Assembly: GCF_004028635.1 (NCBI RefSeq)
Contig: NZ_RQJW01000012.1
Coordinates: forward strand, 1 to 64,000
Length of the DNA stretch: 64,000 nucleotides
Reading direction: 5' to 3'
Source of the DNA: Streptomyces cyaneus
GTDB taxonomy: Bacteria > Actinomycetota > Actinomycetes > Streptomycetales > Streptomycetaceae
Shown here piece after piece: positions 1 to 7,565 of the stretch. The position numbers and the translations under genes are program-made. Position 1 is the first letter of the stretch; each line of letters opens with the position of its first letter. Below the pieces are notes generated by a model. The model had not been told where the DNA came from. It saw nothing but the letters and a program-made list of their open reading frames with translations, and searched no databases.

Positions 1-449
1 CATATCTGGCGTTGATTTTTGGCACGCTGTTGAGTTCTCAAGGAACGGACGCTTCCTTTGTACTCACCCTCTCGGGCTTTCCTCCGGGCGCTTCCCTTCG
101 GTCTTGCGTTTCCGACTCTATCAGATCCTTTTCCGATCCGATTTCCTCGGTGCTTTCCAGGTTTCCGCTCTCGCGTTTCCCTTTCGGGCGGTTCCGACTC
201 TATCAGATCCTTTCGGGCCTGATCCCCAGTCAGCGGGGCTTGTCTTCGCGGCTGTTGGGCCGTTCCGACGTCTCAAACCTTAGCGGATCCTCTCGGCAGT
301 TCCTAATCGAGCTGCCGAACCCAAATCGAATTGAATTCGGGCACGCCGAATTCAATCCCGCTGGGAGGTCGTACTGGTGGTTTGAGTTGCCGCTGTCGCG
401 GCGGAAGGTGCTGTCGCAGAACCGTTACGGCTCCGTGGCAACCCGAAGA
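1..449 (-). other. rRNA operon leader (5' part of pre-16S transcript)
   Basis: On the minus strand the left edge reads as the conserved actinobacterial pre-16S leader: a CTTGAGAACTCAACAGCGTG segment (RC of about 24-43) is typical of the boxA-like/processing region just before the 16S gene. The rRNA genes themselves must lie left of position 1 and are not in the window. Upstream are two copies of a 21-bp direct repeat (110-130 and 192-212). Each presents TGATAGAGT on the minus strand, so each could be a -10 box of an extra rrn promoter, though neither has a good -35. No protein-coding gene is supported here. Confidence 0.75.
330..356. repeat. perfect 11-bp inverted repeat in rrn leader
   Basis: Arms ATTGAATTCGG (330-340) and CCGAATTCAAT (346-356) flank the 5-nt loop GCACG. 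The arms are AT-richer than the surroundings. It lies downstream of the P1-type promoter inside the leader, so it would form an RNA stem. No U-tract follows, so an RNA processing or antitermination structure is more likely than a terminator. Confidence 0.6.
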
Positions 450-478
450 ACTCTACGGATCGGGCAGAGGGCTGTCAA
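450..478 (-). promoter_or_regulatory. rrn P1-type promoter
   Basis: On the minus strand TTGACA (473-478) and TAGAGT (450-455) are separated by exactly 17 bp. This is nearly the consensus for the principal Streptomyces sigma factor HrdB. It points into the rRNA leader and lies roughly 450 bp before the left window edge, the usual distance for the distal rrn promoter. A second TTGACA at 487-492 has no matching -10. Confidence 0.7.
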
Positions 479-521
479 GCGTTCCCTGTCAAGATCTTTT
501 GCCGTGGACCGCGGCCAGGCG

Positions 522-1070
522 TCAGTCCAGGTCGCTGAGGCGTCCGCTGGCGTCCGGCTGGGCGTCTTCCACCCTGCGGAGCAGGCGGGTGAGGACCTCA
601 CCGAGGGTGGTGCGTTCATCCGCGGACAGGTCCTGGAGGAGGTCCTCCTCGAAGACAGAGGCCAGGCGCATGGCCTCGAGCCACTTTTCGCGGCCTTCCC
701 CGGTCAGCTCCACGATCACGCGGACGCGGTTGGACTCGTCGCGCTCCCGGGTGACCAGACCCTCGGCGACCATGCGGTCGATTCGGTGGGTCATGGCGGC
801 CGGGGTGAGGCCGAGGCGCTTGGCGAGGTCGCTGGGGCCCATTCGGTAGGGGGCGCCGGAGAGGACGAGGGCCTTGAGGACCTCCCAATCGGCGCTGCTG
901 ATGCCGAGGGCGGCGGTCTGGCGGCCGTAGGCGACGTTCATGCGGCGGTTCAGGCGGGACAGCGCCGCGACGATCTTCTCGACCTGGGGGTCGAGGCCCT
1001 GGAACTCGCGCTGGTAGGCGGCGATCTGTTCTTCGAGTGTCGGCTCGCTGACGCCGTGGGTGTCGCCCAT
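522..1070 (-). CDS. MarR-family transcriptional regulator
   Basis: This 182-residue protein has the MarR winged-helix fold. Residues ~55-120 carry the recognition helix region (SDLAKRLGLTPAAMTHRIDR) and the wing (GLVTRERDESNRVRV). The long N-terminal helix and C-terminal helices would form the dimer interface. It is divergent from the MFS transporter that starts at 1180, with a ~110-bp intergenic region holding repeated TTTAGCTT boxes. The classical arrangement is a MarR repressor of an efflux pump induced by the pump's substrate. The ligand cannot be read from sequence. The ATG at 1070 is the only good start. Confidence 0.9.
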   Translation of the reverse strand: MGDTHGVSEPTLEEQIAAYQREFQGLDPQVEKIVAALSRLNRRMNVAYGRQTAALGISSADWEVLKALVLSGAPYRMGPSDLAKRLGLTPAAMTHRIDRMVAEGLVTRERDESNRVRVIVELTGEGREKWLEAMRLASVFEEDLLQDLSADERTTLGEVLTRLLRRVEDAQPDASGRLSDLD

Positions 1071-1123
1071 GGGCCGAGTATCGCATGGGCTTGCTTGGCG
1101 TTGAAGTCCTTCACTGTGTACTG

Positions 1124-1144
1124 TTTAGCTTCGAAGTTTAGCTT
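1124..1144. promoter_or_regulatory. candidate MarR operator
   Basis: Two direct TTTAGCTT boxes (1124-1131 and 1137-1144) flank CGAAG, and the centre TAGCTTCGAAGTTTA is an imperfect palindrome. The site sits between the divergent MarR and MFS starts, about 40 bp before the MFS gene. AT-rich palindromes of this length are typical MarR targets. Inference only. Confidence 0.45.
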
Positions 1145-1179
1145 TTAAGTCTTCAGGTCTACATACGAGAGAGGTGAAC

Positions 1180-2472
1180 GTGACCAGGGCGATGGGCGCA
1201 GCGATGCGCCGGATCCACGTGGGCAACGCACTCAGCGCGTTCGGGCTCGGTTTCACCGTCCCCTACCTGTACGTCTATGTGGCGCAGGTGCGGGGGCTGG
1301 GTTCCATGACGGCGGCGCTCGTGCTCGCCGTCTTCGCCGTGGCCGCGCTGGTCGTGCTGCCGTTCGCCGGGCGGGCGATCGTCCGGCGTGGCCCGCTGCC
1401 GGTGCTGCTCGCCGCTCTGGTCACTGCCGCGCTCGGGGCGCTGAGCCTGGGGCTCGCGGGGAGTGCGGCGGCCGTACTGCTGTCGGCGGCCGCGCTCGGG
1501 GCGGGGCAGGCCGTGATGCAGCCGGCGCTCGCGACGATGATCGTGGACTGCTCCTCTGCGGAGACTCGGTCGCGGGCGTTCGCGATGCAGTTCTTTCTGC
1601 AGAACCTGGGGCTGGGGGTCGGCGGGCTGATCGGTGGGCACCTCGTCGACGCGACGAGTGTCTCGTCCTTCACCCTGCTGTTCGCCATCGAGGCGGCCAT
1701 GTTCCTGCTGCTCGTCGTGGTGATGTCGACGGTGCGGATGCCGCGGGCGCCGCGGATCGAGGGGGCGCCGGGGGCTGGGGCGGCGAAGGGGAGCTGGAAG
1801 CAGTTGCTCCAGAACCGGGCGATGGTGCAGCTGTGTGTGCTGGGGTTTGTTCTGTTCTTCGCTTGCTATGGGCAGTTCGAGTCGGGGCTCAGTGCGTACG
1901 GGGTCGAGGCGGCCGGGGTTTCCACGTCGGCGCTGGGGACGGCGTTGGCGGCGAACACCGCGATGATCGTGGTGGCTCAGTTCGCCGTGTTGAAGCTCGT
2001 CGAGCGGCGGAGGCGGTCTCGGGTGATCGCGGCTGTGGGGCTGATCTGGGCCGTGGCTTGGGTTGCGGCGGGGTATGCGGGGCTGGGGCACGGGAGTCAG
2101 GAGATGGCTACGGCTGCCTTCATCTCGACGTATGCGCTGTTCGGGCTGGGTGAGGCGATGTTGTCTCCTACGGTTGCGCCGCTGGTGGCGGACTTGGCTC
2201 CTGAGGGGATGGCTGGGCAGTACAACTCTGCGTTTGCCCTGGTGAAGCAGCTTGCGTTGGCGGTTGGGCCGGCGGTGGGTGGGCCTATGGGGGCGTCGCT
2301 GCATGGGGCGTATGTCGTGACGTTTCTGGTGTTCTCGCTGGGGATCACGTGTCTCGCGGTGCGGCTGGGGCGTCGGCTCAGTGCCGTGCAGGATCAGCCG
2401 TGGTTGGTGAGGAGTCGGGTGGTGGCGCAGGGGGCTGCGGCGGGTGCGGGGCAGGCTCGCGCGCACGCCTGA
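1180..2472 (+). CDS. MFS drug/metabolite efflux transporter
   Basis: The 430-residue membrane protein has 12 predicted hydrophobic helices in two halves of six, as in the major facilitator superfamily. The early loop FAGRAIVRRGPLPVL fits the conserved loop between helices 2 and 3. A loop of low hydrophobicity near residues 180-205 separates the halves. GAGAGAGG at 1167-1174 suits the GTG at 1180 better than the in-frame GTG at 1174, which overlaps it. The divergent MarR gene suggests substrate-induced export. The codons become less GC-biased toward the C-terminus. Substrate unknown. Confidence 0.85.
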   Translation: MTRAMGAAMRRIHVGNALSAFGLGFTVPYLYVYVAQVRGLGSMTAALVLAVFAVAALVVLPFAGRAIVRRGPLPVLLAALVTAALGALSLGLAGSAAAVLLSAAALGAGQAVMQPALATMIVDCSSAETRSRAFAMQFFLQNLGLGVGGLIGGHLVDATSVSSFTLLFAIEAAMFLLLVVVMSTVRMPRAPRIEGAPGAGAAKGSWKQLLQNRAMVQLCVLGFVLFFACYGQFESGLSAYGVEAAGVSTSALGTALAANTAMIVVAQFAVLKLVERRRRSRVIAAVGLIWAVAWVAAGYAGLGHGSQEMATAAFISTYALFGLGEAMLSPTVAPLVADLAPEGMAGQYNSAFALVKQLALAVGPAVGGPMGASLHGAYVVTFLVFSLGITCLAVRLGRRLSAVQDQPWLVRSRVVAQGAAAGAGQARAHA

Positions 2473-2769
2473 GTTTTCTCGCCCCCGCCGCCCCTACCCT
2501 TCCCGTCCTTGAAGGGGCTCCGCCCCTTCAACCCCGCCAGGGGGCTCCGCCCCCTGGACCCCCATCGGCCCTGAACGGGCCTCGTCCTCAAACGCCGGAC
2601 GGGCTGAAATGCACGGACCGGCACCGGGAAGTAACCGCCGCCCCAGTGAGGCGGAGCCCCCGCGGGCGGGCTGAGTGCTGCGGGCCGGCGTCGAAAGGCG
2701 AAGCCTCCTACGGGTGGGTGGGGGCTTGGGATGGTGCGGCCTCGCCCTCAAACGCCGGTGGGTGGGGGG
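2473..2769 (+). repeat. composite intergenic repeat, copy 1 (shorter, degenerate)
   Basis: The copy begins TTTCTCGCCCCCGCCGCC and contains two palindromes, GAAGGGGCTCCGCCCCTTC and CAGGGGGCTCCGCCCCCTG. The sequence CGTCCTCAAACGCCGGACGG and a GAGGCGGAGCCCCCGCGGG box follow. It lies between the convergent MFS and SpoIIE genes, so the palindromes may act as terminators. Near-identical copies are at 13091-13510 and 22016-22424, in the same orientation. The second sub-unit of this copy has decayed. Similar 'CTCAAACGCCGGACGGGCTG' elements are, as I recall, widespread between Streptomyces genes. Confidence 0.8.
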
Positions 2770-4440
2770 TCAGGGTCTTGGGGGGTCGGTGGGGGGCTTT
2801 GGTAGGACGAACTCGCACCACACTGCTTTCCCGCCTCCCGGGGTTCTTCGTGAGCCCCAGGCGGAGGCGACTGTGGCGACGATGGCGATGCCTCGGCCTG
2901 ATTCGTCGCCTGGTTCGGCGCGGCGGCGGCGGGGGAGGTGGTCGTCGCCGTCCGTGACCTCGATGATCAGGCGGCGGTCGGTGCGGCGCAGGCGTAGGCG
3001 CATGGGTGGGGTGCCGTGTTGGAGGGAGTTGGCGACGAGTTCGCTGGCCGCCAGGACGCCGAGGTCGTGGAGCTCGGTCGGGAAGCGCCAGCTCGTGAGG
3101 ACGCCGGAGGCGAAGGCACGCGCGCGGGGGGCCGCTTCGATGCCGCCGAGGAGTTCCAGGGCAGCGTTGCGGAAGAGGTCGCTGTCGGGGCCCGTGCGCG
3201 CCGGGTGCTGGAGGACCAGGACCGCTACGTCGTCGTCGTGGTCTGCTGTCACCCCTGCTGTGCGGACCAGGCGGTCGCAGATGACCTGGGGGGTTCCTGT
3301 CGCGCCGGCCAGGGCTCGTTCCAGGGAGGCGATTCCCTCGTCCAGGTCCTCGTCACGGCGTTCCACCAGGCCGTCGGTGTAGAGGACCGCCGTGGAGCCG
3401 GGGCCCAGGGCGATCGAGCCGGAGGTGTGCATCCAGCCGCCCGTGCCGAGGGGTGGGCCGGTCGGTTCGTCGGCGCGTTGGACCGCGCCGCTCTCGTCGC
3501 GGACCAGGATCGGGAGGTGGCCGGCGGAGGCGTACACCAGGCGGCCCTCGTTCGGGTCGTGGACGGCGTAGACGCAGGTGGCGATCTGGTTGGCGTCGAT
3601 TTCCGTCGCCAGGCCGTCCAGTAGCTGCAACACCTCGTGCGGGGGGAGATCCAGGCGGGCGTATGCCCTCACCGCCGTACGGAGTTGGCCCATTACCGCT
3701 GCTGCTCGTACGCCTCTGCCCATGACGTCGCCGATCACCAGGGCCGTGCGGCCGCCGCCGAGGGTGATCACGTCGTACCAGTCGCCGCCGACGGCGGCCT
3801 CCGTGCCGCCGGGGTGGTAGGTGGCGGCGACGCGCAGGTCGTCGGGTTCTTCGAGCTCCTGGGGGAGGAGGGAGCGTTGGAGGGTGACGGCCGTTTCGCG
3901 TTGGCGGCGTTCGCTGGCGCGGAGGCGTTCGGCGGCTTCCGCGTGGTCGGTGACGTCCGTGGCGAAGACGAGGACGCCGCCGTCGCCCTCCGTCACGGGG
4001 GTGCAGGTGAAGGTGTAGGAGCGGCCGTCGGGGGCCTTGCGGGACTTCAGGGTGCGGGGCTTGCCGCTGCGCAGGACCTGGTCGAGGAGGGGGAGCAGGC
4101 CCAGTTCGGCCAGCTCGGGGAGGGCCTCGCGGGCCGGGTCGCCCGGGGGGCGAAGACCGAAGGCTGTCACGTAGGCGTCGTTGACGTAGGCCAGGCGGTG
4201 GTCGGGGCCGTGGACCAGGGCCACCAGGGCCGGGACTCGGTCCAGGACCTCACGGACCGGCAGTTCGTCCACTGCGGGGATCAGCGTGGCCTCGTCGGTG
4301 AGTTGTTCGGCGCGGGCCGCGGGGACGGCGCCCGGGCTCTCTCCCCGGCGGTCCTGGGTGACCGCCGCCGCGGGTTCGGTCCGCGCTGCCGCGCGGCGCT
4401 GCGTTCCGGGGAGCCGGGCGCTCCAGCGCGTGAAGTTCAC
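2770..4440 (-). CDS. PAS - SpoIIE phosphatase - HATPase signalling protein
   Basis: The 556-residue soluble protein has three parts. A PAS sensor (~60-170, DRVPALVALVHGP onward) comes first. A PP2C-type SpoIIE/RsbU serine phosphatase follows (~195-400, with GGDWYDVITL, GDVMGRG and VLYTDGLVERRDE holding the metal-binding acidic residues). The end is an RsbW-like histidine-kinase-type ATPase (~440-545; N-box ELVANSLQHG, G-box GRGIAIV). Such proteins act in partner switching: the phosphatase reactivates anti-anti-sigma factors and the kinase domain inactivates them. It is 200 bp downstream of ndh on the same strand. Start GTG 4440 follows AAGGA. Confidence 0.9.
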   Translation of the reverse strand: MNFTRWSARLPGTQRRAAARTEPAAAVTQDRRGESPGAVPAARAEQLTDEATLIPAVDELPVREVLDRVPALVALVHGPDHRLAYVNDAYVTAFGLRPPGDPAREALPELAELGLLPLLDQVLRSGKPRTLKSRKAPDGRSYTFTCTPVTEGDGGVLVFATDVTDHAEAAERLRASERRQRETAVTLQRSLLPQELEEPDDLRVAATYHPGGTEAAVGGDWYDVITLGGGRTALVIGDVMGRGVRAAAVMGQLRTAVRAYARLDLPPHEVLQLLDGLATEIDANQIATCVYAVHDPNEGRLVYASAGHLPILVRDESGAVQRADEPTGPPLGTGGWMHTSGSIALGPGSTAVLYTDGLVERRDEDLDEGIASLERALAGATGTPQVICDRLVRTAGVTADHDDDVAVLVLQHPARTGPDSDLFRNAALELLGGIEAAPRARAFASGVLTSWRFPTELHDLGVLAASELVANSLQHGTPPMRLRLRRTDRRLIIEVTDGDDHLPRRRRAEPGDESGRGIAIVATVASAWGSRRTPGGGKAVWCEFVLPKPPTDPPRP

Positions 4441-4640
4441 GAATCCTTGCCTCGTGTCGTCGTCTTCTGCCGGCTCCGGACCCGGCCTGGGGTCTGAGGG
4501 GTGGCACCAGCACCCCGGGGTTGCAGCACTGTGGGGAGAGCCTCGCGGTCGGGATCGGTTCGGGGATCAGTCTGGCAGTGCGGCCGACCTGGCCGACACC
4601 CGTCAGACGCCTGCCTCGTCGGTGGAGTTCCTGGGTCCGG

Positions 4641-6065
4641 TCAGGACGACCCCTTCGGGTCGCCTTCCGGGTTGTGAGAAGGCTTTCCACCGGCCGCGAG
4701 TTCGAACTCCGCTCGGGGATGTTCGAGTGAACCGAGGGAGACGACCTCCCTCTTGAAGAGCCCCGACAGGGTCCATTCGGCCAGGACGCGGGCCTTGCGG
4801 TTGAAGGTGGGCACCCTGCTGAGGTGGTAGACGCGGTGCATGAACCAGGCAGGGTAGCCCTTCAGCTTGCGTCCGTAGACGTGGGCGACACCTTGGTGGA
4901 AACCGAGGGAGGCGACCGAACCCGCGTACTTGTGGGCGTACGTCTCCAGGGGTTCGCCGCGCAGGGCGTGGGCGATGTTGTCGCCGAGCACCTTCGCCTG
5001 GCGCACGGCGTGCTGGGCGTTGGGGGCGCATTCCTTGCCGGATTCGCCGGCGGCGACGTCGGGGACGGAGGCGGCGTCTCCCGCGGCCCACGCGTGCGTG
5101 GTGCCCTCGACGGTCAGTTCTGGAGTGCACTTCAGCCGACCGCGGTCATTAAGTGGCAGGTCGGTCGCGGCGAGGATCGGGTGGGGCTTGACGCCGGCCG
5201 TCCAGACGACCGTACGGGTCGGGAAGCGGGCGCCGTCGCTGAGGACGGCGACGCGGTCCACGCAGGATTCCAGGCGGGTGTGCAGGCGTACGTCGATGTT
5301 GCGGCGGCGCAGTTCGGTGACGGTGTAGCGGCCCATGTCCTCGCCGACCTCGGGCAGGATGCGGTCCGAGGCCTCGACGAGGATCCACTTCATGTCCTCG
5401 GGCCGGACGTTGTGGTAGTAGCGCGTGGCGTAGCGGGCCATGTCCTCGAGCTCGCCGAGCGCCTCGACGCCGGCGTAGCCGCCGCCGACGAAGACGAAGG
5501 TGAGGGCCGCGTCGCGGATCGCGGGGTCGCGGGTGGAGGAGGCGATGTCCATCTGCTCGATGACGTGGTTGCGCAGACCGATGGCCTCTTCGACGGTCTT
5601 GAAGCCGATGCCGTGGTCGGCGAGGCCGGGGATGGGCAGCGTGCGCGCGATGGAGCCGGGGGCGAGGACCAGTTCGTCGTAGGAGAGCTGTTCGCTGCCC
5701 GTGCCCTCCTCCTCGGAGGCCAGGGTGGAGAGGGTCGCGGTGCGGCTCGCGTGGTCGATGGCGGTGGCCTCGCCGATGATGATCCGGCACTGGGGCAGGA
5801 CGCGGCGCAGCGGTACGACCACATGGCGCGGGGAGATGGAGCCCGCGGCCGCTTCGGGGAGAAATGGCTGATACGTCATGTACGGGTCGGGGGTGACGAC
5901 CGTGATCTCGGCTTCGCCCCGCTCCAGTTCCTGTTTCAGCCTCTGCTGGAGGCGCAGGGCCGTGTACATCCCGACGTAGCCGCCGCCGACAACGAGAATG
6001 CGCGCACGTTCCTTCACCATCCCATGACGCACCCGACGCTTGCGTTTGTCCACAGGCTCGACCAT
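4641..6065 (-). CDS. ndh: type II NADH dehydrogenase (NDH-2)
   Basis: This is a 474-residue FAD/NAD(P)H oxidoreductase that passes electrons from NADH to menaquinone at the membrane face without pumping protons. The N-terminal Rossmann motif ILVVGGGYVGMYTA binds FAD. A second dinucleotide fold (FVFVGGGYAGVEALGEL, ~190) binds NADH. WAAGDAASVPD is the conserved C-terminal FAD motif, and the last ~100 residues are the amphipathic membrane-attachment region. The frame is open to a TTG at 6137; ATG 6065 or ATG 6020 (MVKERARILVV) are better starts, and neither has a strong ribosome site. It is divergent from atrA. Confidence 0.88.
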   Translation of the reverse strand: MVEPVDKRKRRVRHGMVKERARILVVGGGYVGMYTALRLQQRLKQELERGEAEITVVTPDPYMTYQPFLPEAAAGSISPRHVVVPLRRVLPQCRIIIGEATAIDHASRTATLSTLASEEEGTGSEQLSYDELVLAPGSIARTLPIPGLADHGIGFKTVEEAIGLRNHVIEQMDIASSTRDPAIRDAALTFVFVGGGYAGVEALGELEDMARYATRYYHNVRPEDMKWILVEASDRILPEVGEDMGRYTVTELRRRNIDVRLHTRLESCVDRVAVLSDGARFPTRTVVWTAGVKPHPILAATDLPLNDRGRLKCTPELTVEGTTHAWAAGDAASVPDVAAGESGKECAPNAQHAVRQAKVLGDNIAHALRGEPLETYAHKYAGSVASLGFHQGVAHVYGRKLKGYPAWFMHRVYHLSRVPTFNRKARVLAEWTLSGLFKREVVSLGSLEHPRAEFELAAGGKPSHNPEGDPKGSS

Positions 6066-6355
6066 TTGTGTGACCGGAGATCGACGGCGCCGCGATTTGG
6101 CCGAATTGCCGGAGTGCGGGGAAGTTTCGCAGGTCAACGGGTGTGCGCCGGGGGATCGCAGGGGGTGAAATCTGGACGTAAACGCCCCGTACTCCGATCG
6201 AGGGGCGCTCCGTGCGGAACCTGCCCCTTCTGAATTGACCCTCGCTCAACTATGTTCGTGTGTCGACGGGGTGTAGGGGGATGCGCTCTTCGGGTCCGCG
6301 AGTCACACAGGGCGGGCTCGTGGTCCGGGCTTGTTCCGCGACGCTCCGGCTTTGC

Positions 6356-6390
6356 AATGACGGGGAGTGTCTCCGGGGGGAGACGTCATT
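6356..6390 (+). promoter_or_regulatory. stem-loop in the atrA leader
   Basis: AATGACG...GTCATT encloses a second stem, GTCTCC/GGAGAC with a GGGG loop. The structure ends 15 nt before the ATG of atrA. It has no U-tract. It could influence translation or be a protein-binding site. A GTG at 6367, which would extend atrA, lies inside the stem. Confidence 0.35.
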
Positions 6391-6405
6391 ACCGGGGGAT
6401 CGCTT

Positions 6406-7188
6406 ATGCATGTTCAGGATTCTCGTTGGTCTTCCGCGTCCGCCATCGCATCGGGCGGCGGAGCGGTGGGCGGCACGATGAGCGCGGCTGCGGGCAACGG
6501 ACGCGGGGACAGCTCGCGTACGACGCCGCTGCGCGTGGACGCACAGCGCAATCTGGAGCACGTGCTGCGTGCGGCGCGCGAGGTCTTCGGCGAGCTGGGG
6601 TACGGCGCGCCGATGGAGGATGTCGCGCGACGCGCGCGGGTCGGCGTCGGGACGGTGTACCGGCGCTTCCCGAGCAAGGACGTCCTGGTGCGGCGAATAG
6701 CCGAGGAGGAGACCTCCCGGCTGACCGACCAGGCGCGCGCGGCGCTCGGCCAGGAGGACGAGCCGTGGTCGGCGCTCTCGCGCTTCCTGCGCACGTCGGT
6801 GGCCTCGGGCGCCGGGCGGCTGCTGCCGCCGCAGGTGCTGCGGGTCGGCGTCGCCGAGGACGGCACCGTGCTCGAGGAGGCCCGGGTGCCGCAGCAGCGG
6901 ACGCAGCCGGGCGCAGGTGAGCTGCGGCTGGTGCCGGAGCAGCCTGCGGCGGTGACGGTGGACGTGGTGGACGACGCCGGGGCGGCGGCACTGCTCGACG
7001 TGGTGGGCCAGCTCGTGGAGCGGGCACGCGCGGCGGGCGAGCTGCGGGCCGACGTGTCGGTGTCCGACGTCCTGCTGGTGATCGCGACGGCGGCGCCCTC
7101 GCTGCCGGATGCGGCGCAGCAGGCGGCGGCTTCGGCGCGGTTGCTGGACATCCTGCTGGAGGGGTTGCGGTCGCGGCCTCAGGCGTGA
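6406..7188 (+). CDS. atrA: TetR-family regulator AtrA
   Basis: The 260-residue TetR-type DNA-binding protein has its helix-turn-helix at ~45-90 (ARRARVGVGTVYRRFPSKDVL) and a helical ligand/dimer domain after it. Its placement between an NDH-2 gene and a sigma-factor gene, and the MHVQDS start, match what I remember of AtrA from S. coelicolor, which activates actII-ORF4 (actinorhodin) and responds to carbon metabolism. ATG 6406 is preceded by GGGGGATC; ATG 6478 (MSAAAGN) is an alternative. An ~40-residue Pro/Gln/Val-rich stretch near 155-195 is unusual for TetR proteins and could be lineage-specific. The gene name rests on homology recall and synteny. Confidence 0.8.
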   Translation: MHVQDSRWSSASAIASGGGAVGGTMSAAAGNGRGDSSRTTPLRVDAQRNLEHVLRAAREVFGELGYGAPMEDVARRARVGVGTVYRRFPSKDVLVRRIAEEETSRLTDQARAALGQEDEPWSALSRFLRTSVASGAGRLLPPQVLRVGVAEDGTVLEEARVPQQRTQPGAGELRLVPEQPAAVTVDVVDDAGAAALLDVVGQLVERARAAGELRADVSVSDVLLVIATAAPSLPDAAQQAAASARLLDILLEGLRSRPQA

Positions 7189-7412
7189 GCCGAAGGGACG
7201 GACGTTGCTTCGAAGGCGACCATGACTTCGAAGACGACCGCTTCGAAGACGACCATGGCTTCGAGGATGACCGCGTCTTCGCGGACGACCGTGACTTCGA
7301 AGGGGTGACCACGAGGCGGGGTGCTGCGCCGCCCTCGCCTCGAACTCCATCGCGGAACGTGCCGTACATTTCGGCCGTCGTCCTCAACTCCCGTGCAGCC
7401 AGCGCCGTTTGA
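7185..7412 (+). CDS. possible small acidic repeat protein (doubtful)
   Basis: A 75-codon frame starts with GTG overlapping the atrA stop (GTGA), the arrangement of translationally coupled genes. It encodes FEDD-type repeats (FEDDRFEDDHGFEDDR). Codon third positions are less GC-biased than in neighbours, and no domain is recognisable. It may be only the reading of a short DNA repeat (7209-7310). If translated it would be a tiny, strongly acidic cytoplasmic protein. Confidence 0.25.
   Translation: MSRRDGRCFEGDHDFEDDRFEDDHGFEDDRVFADDRDFEGVTTRRGAAPPSPRTPSRNVPYISAVVLNSRAASAV
7209..7310 (+). repeat. 15/18-bp imperfect tandem repeat
   Basis: Six tandem units start with TTCGAAGACGACC or close variants, with lengths of 18 or 15 bp, so the phase stays a multiple of three. 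Each unit carries a TTCGAA palindrome core. It lies between atrA and the sigma-factor gene. Confidence 0.7.
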
Positions 7413-7517
7413 GCCGCCCGTGTACGGGTGAGGCCTAGTACGGCGGTGCGGGAAGTGCCCACGGACGAGTGGATGGTCCGTACGGGTGGCTCCTGACCGA
7501 AAGCCAATATGGCACCC

Positions 7518-7545
7518 TGACCCGGTGTCCGGGACTGGTAGAGCT
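7518..7545 (+). promoter_or_regulatory. candidate promoter of the sigma-factor gene
   Basis: CTGACC (7518-7523) and TAGAGC (7540-7545) are spaced by 16 bp, ending 20 bp before the ATG at 7566. This is the best -35/-10 pair in the 150 bp upstream. Confidence 0.35.
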
Positions 7546-7565
7546 GGCGGCGGGGGCTTTCCGCG

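Noticed and set aside
1..520. Plus-strand open frame 12-1148 as a gene
   Set aside because: It runs through the rRNA leader and antisense to the MarR gene, with no ribosome site or coding bias.
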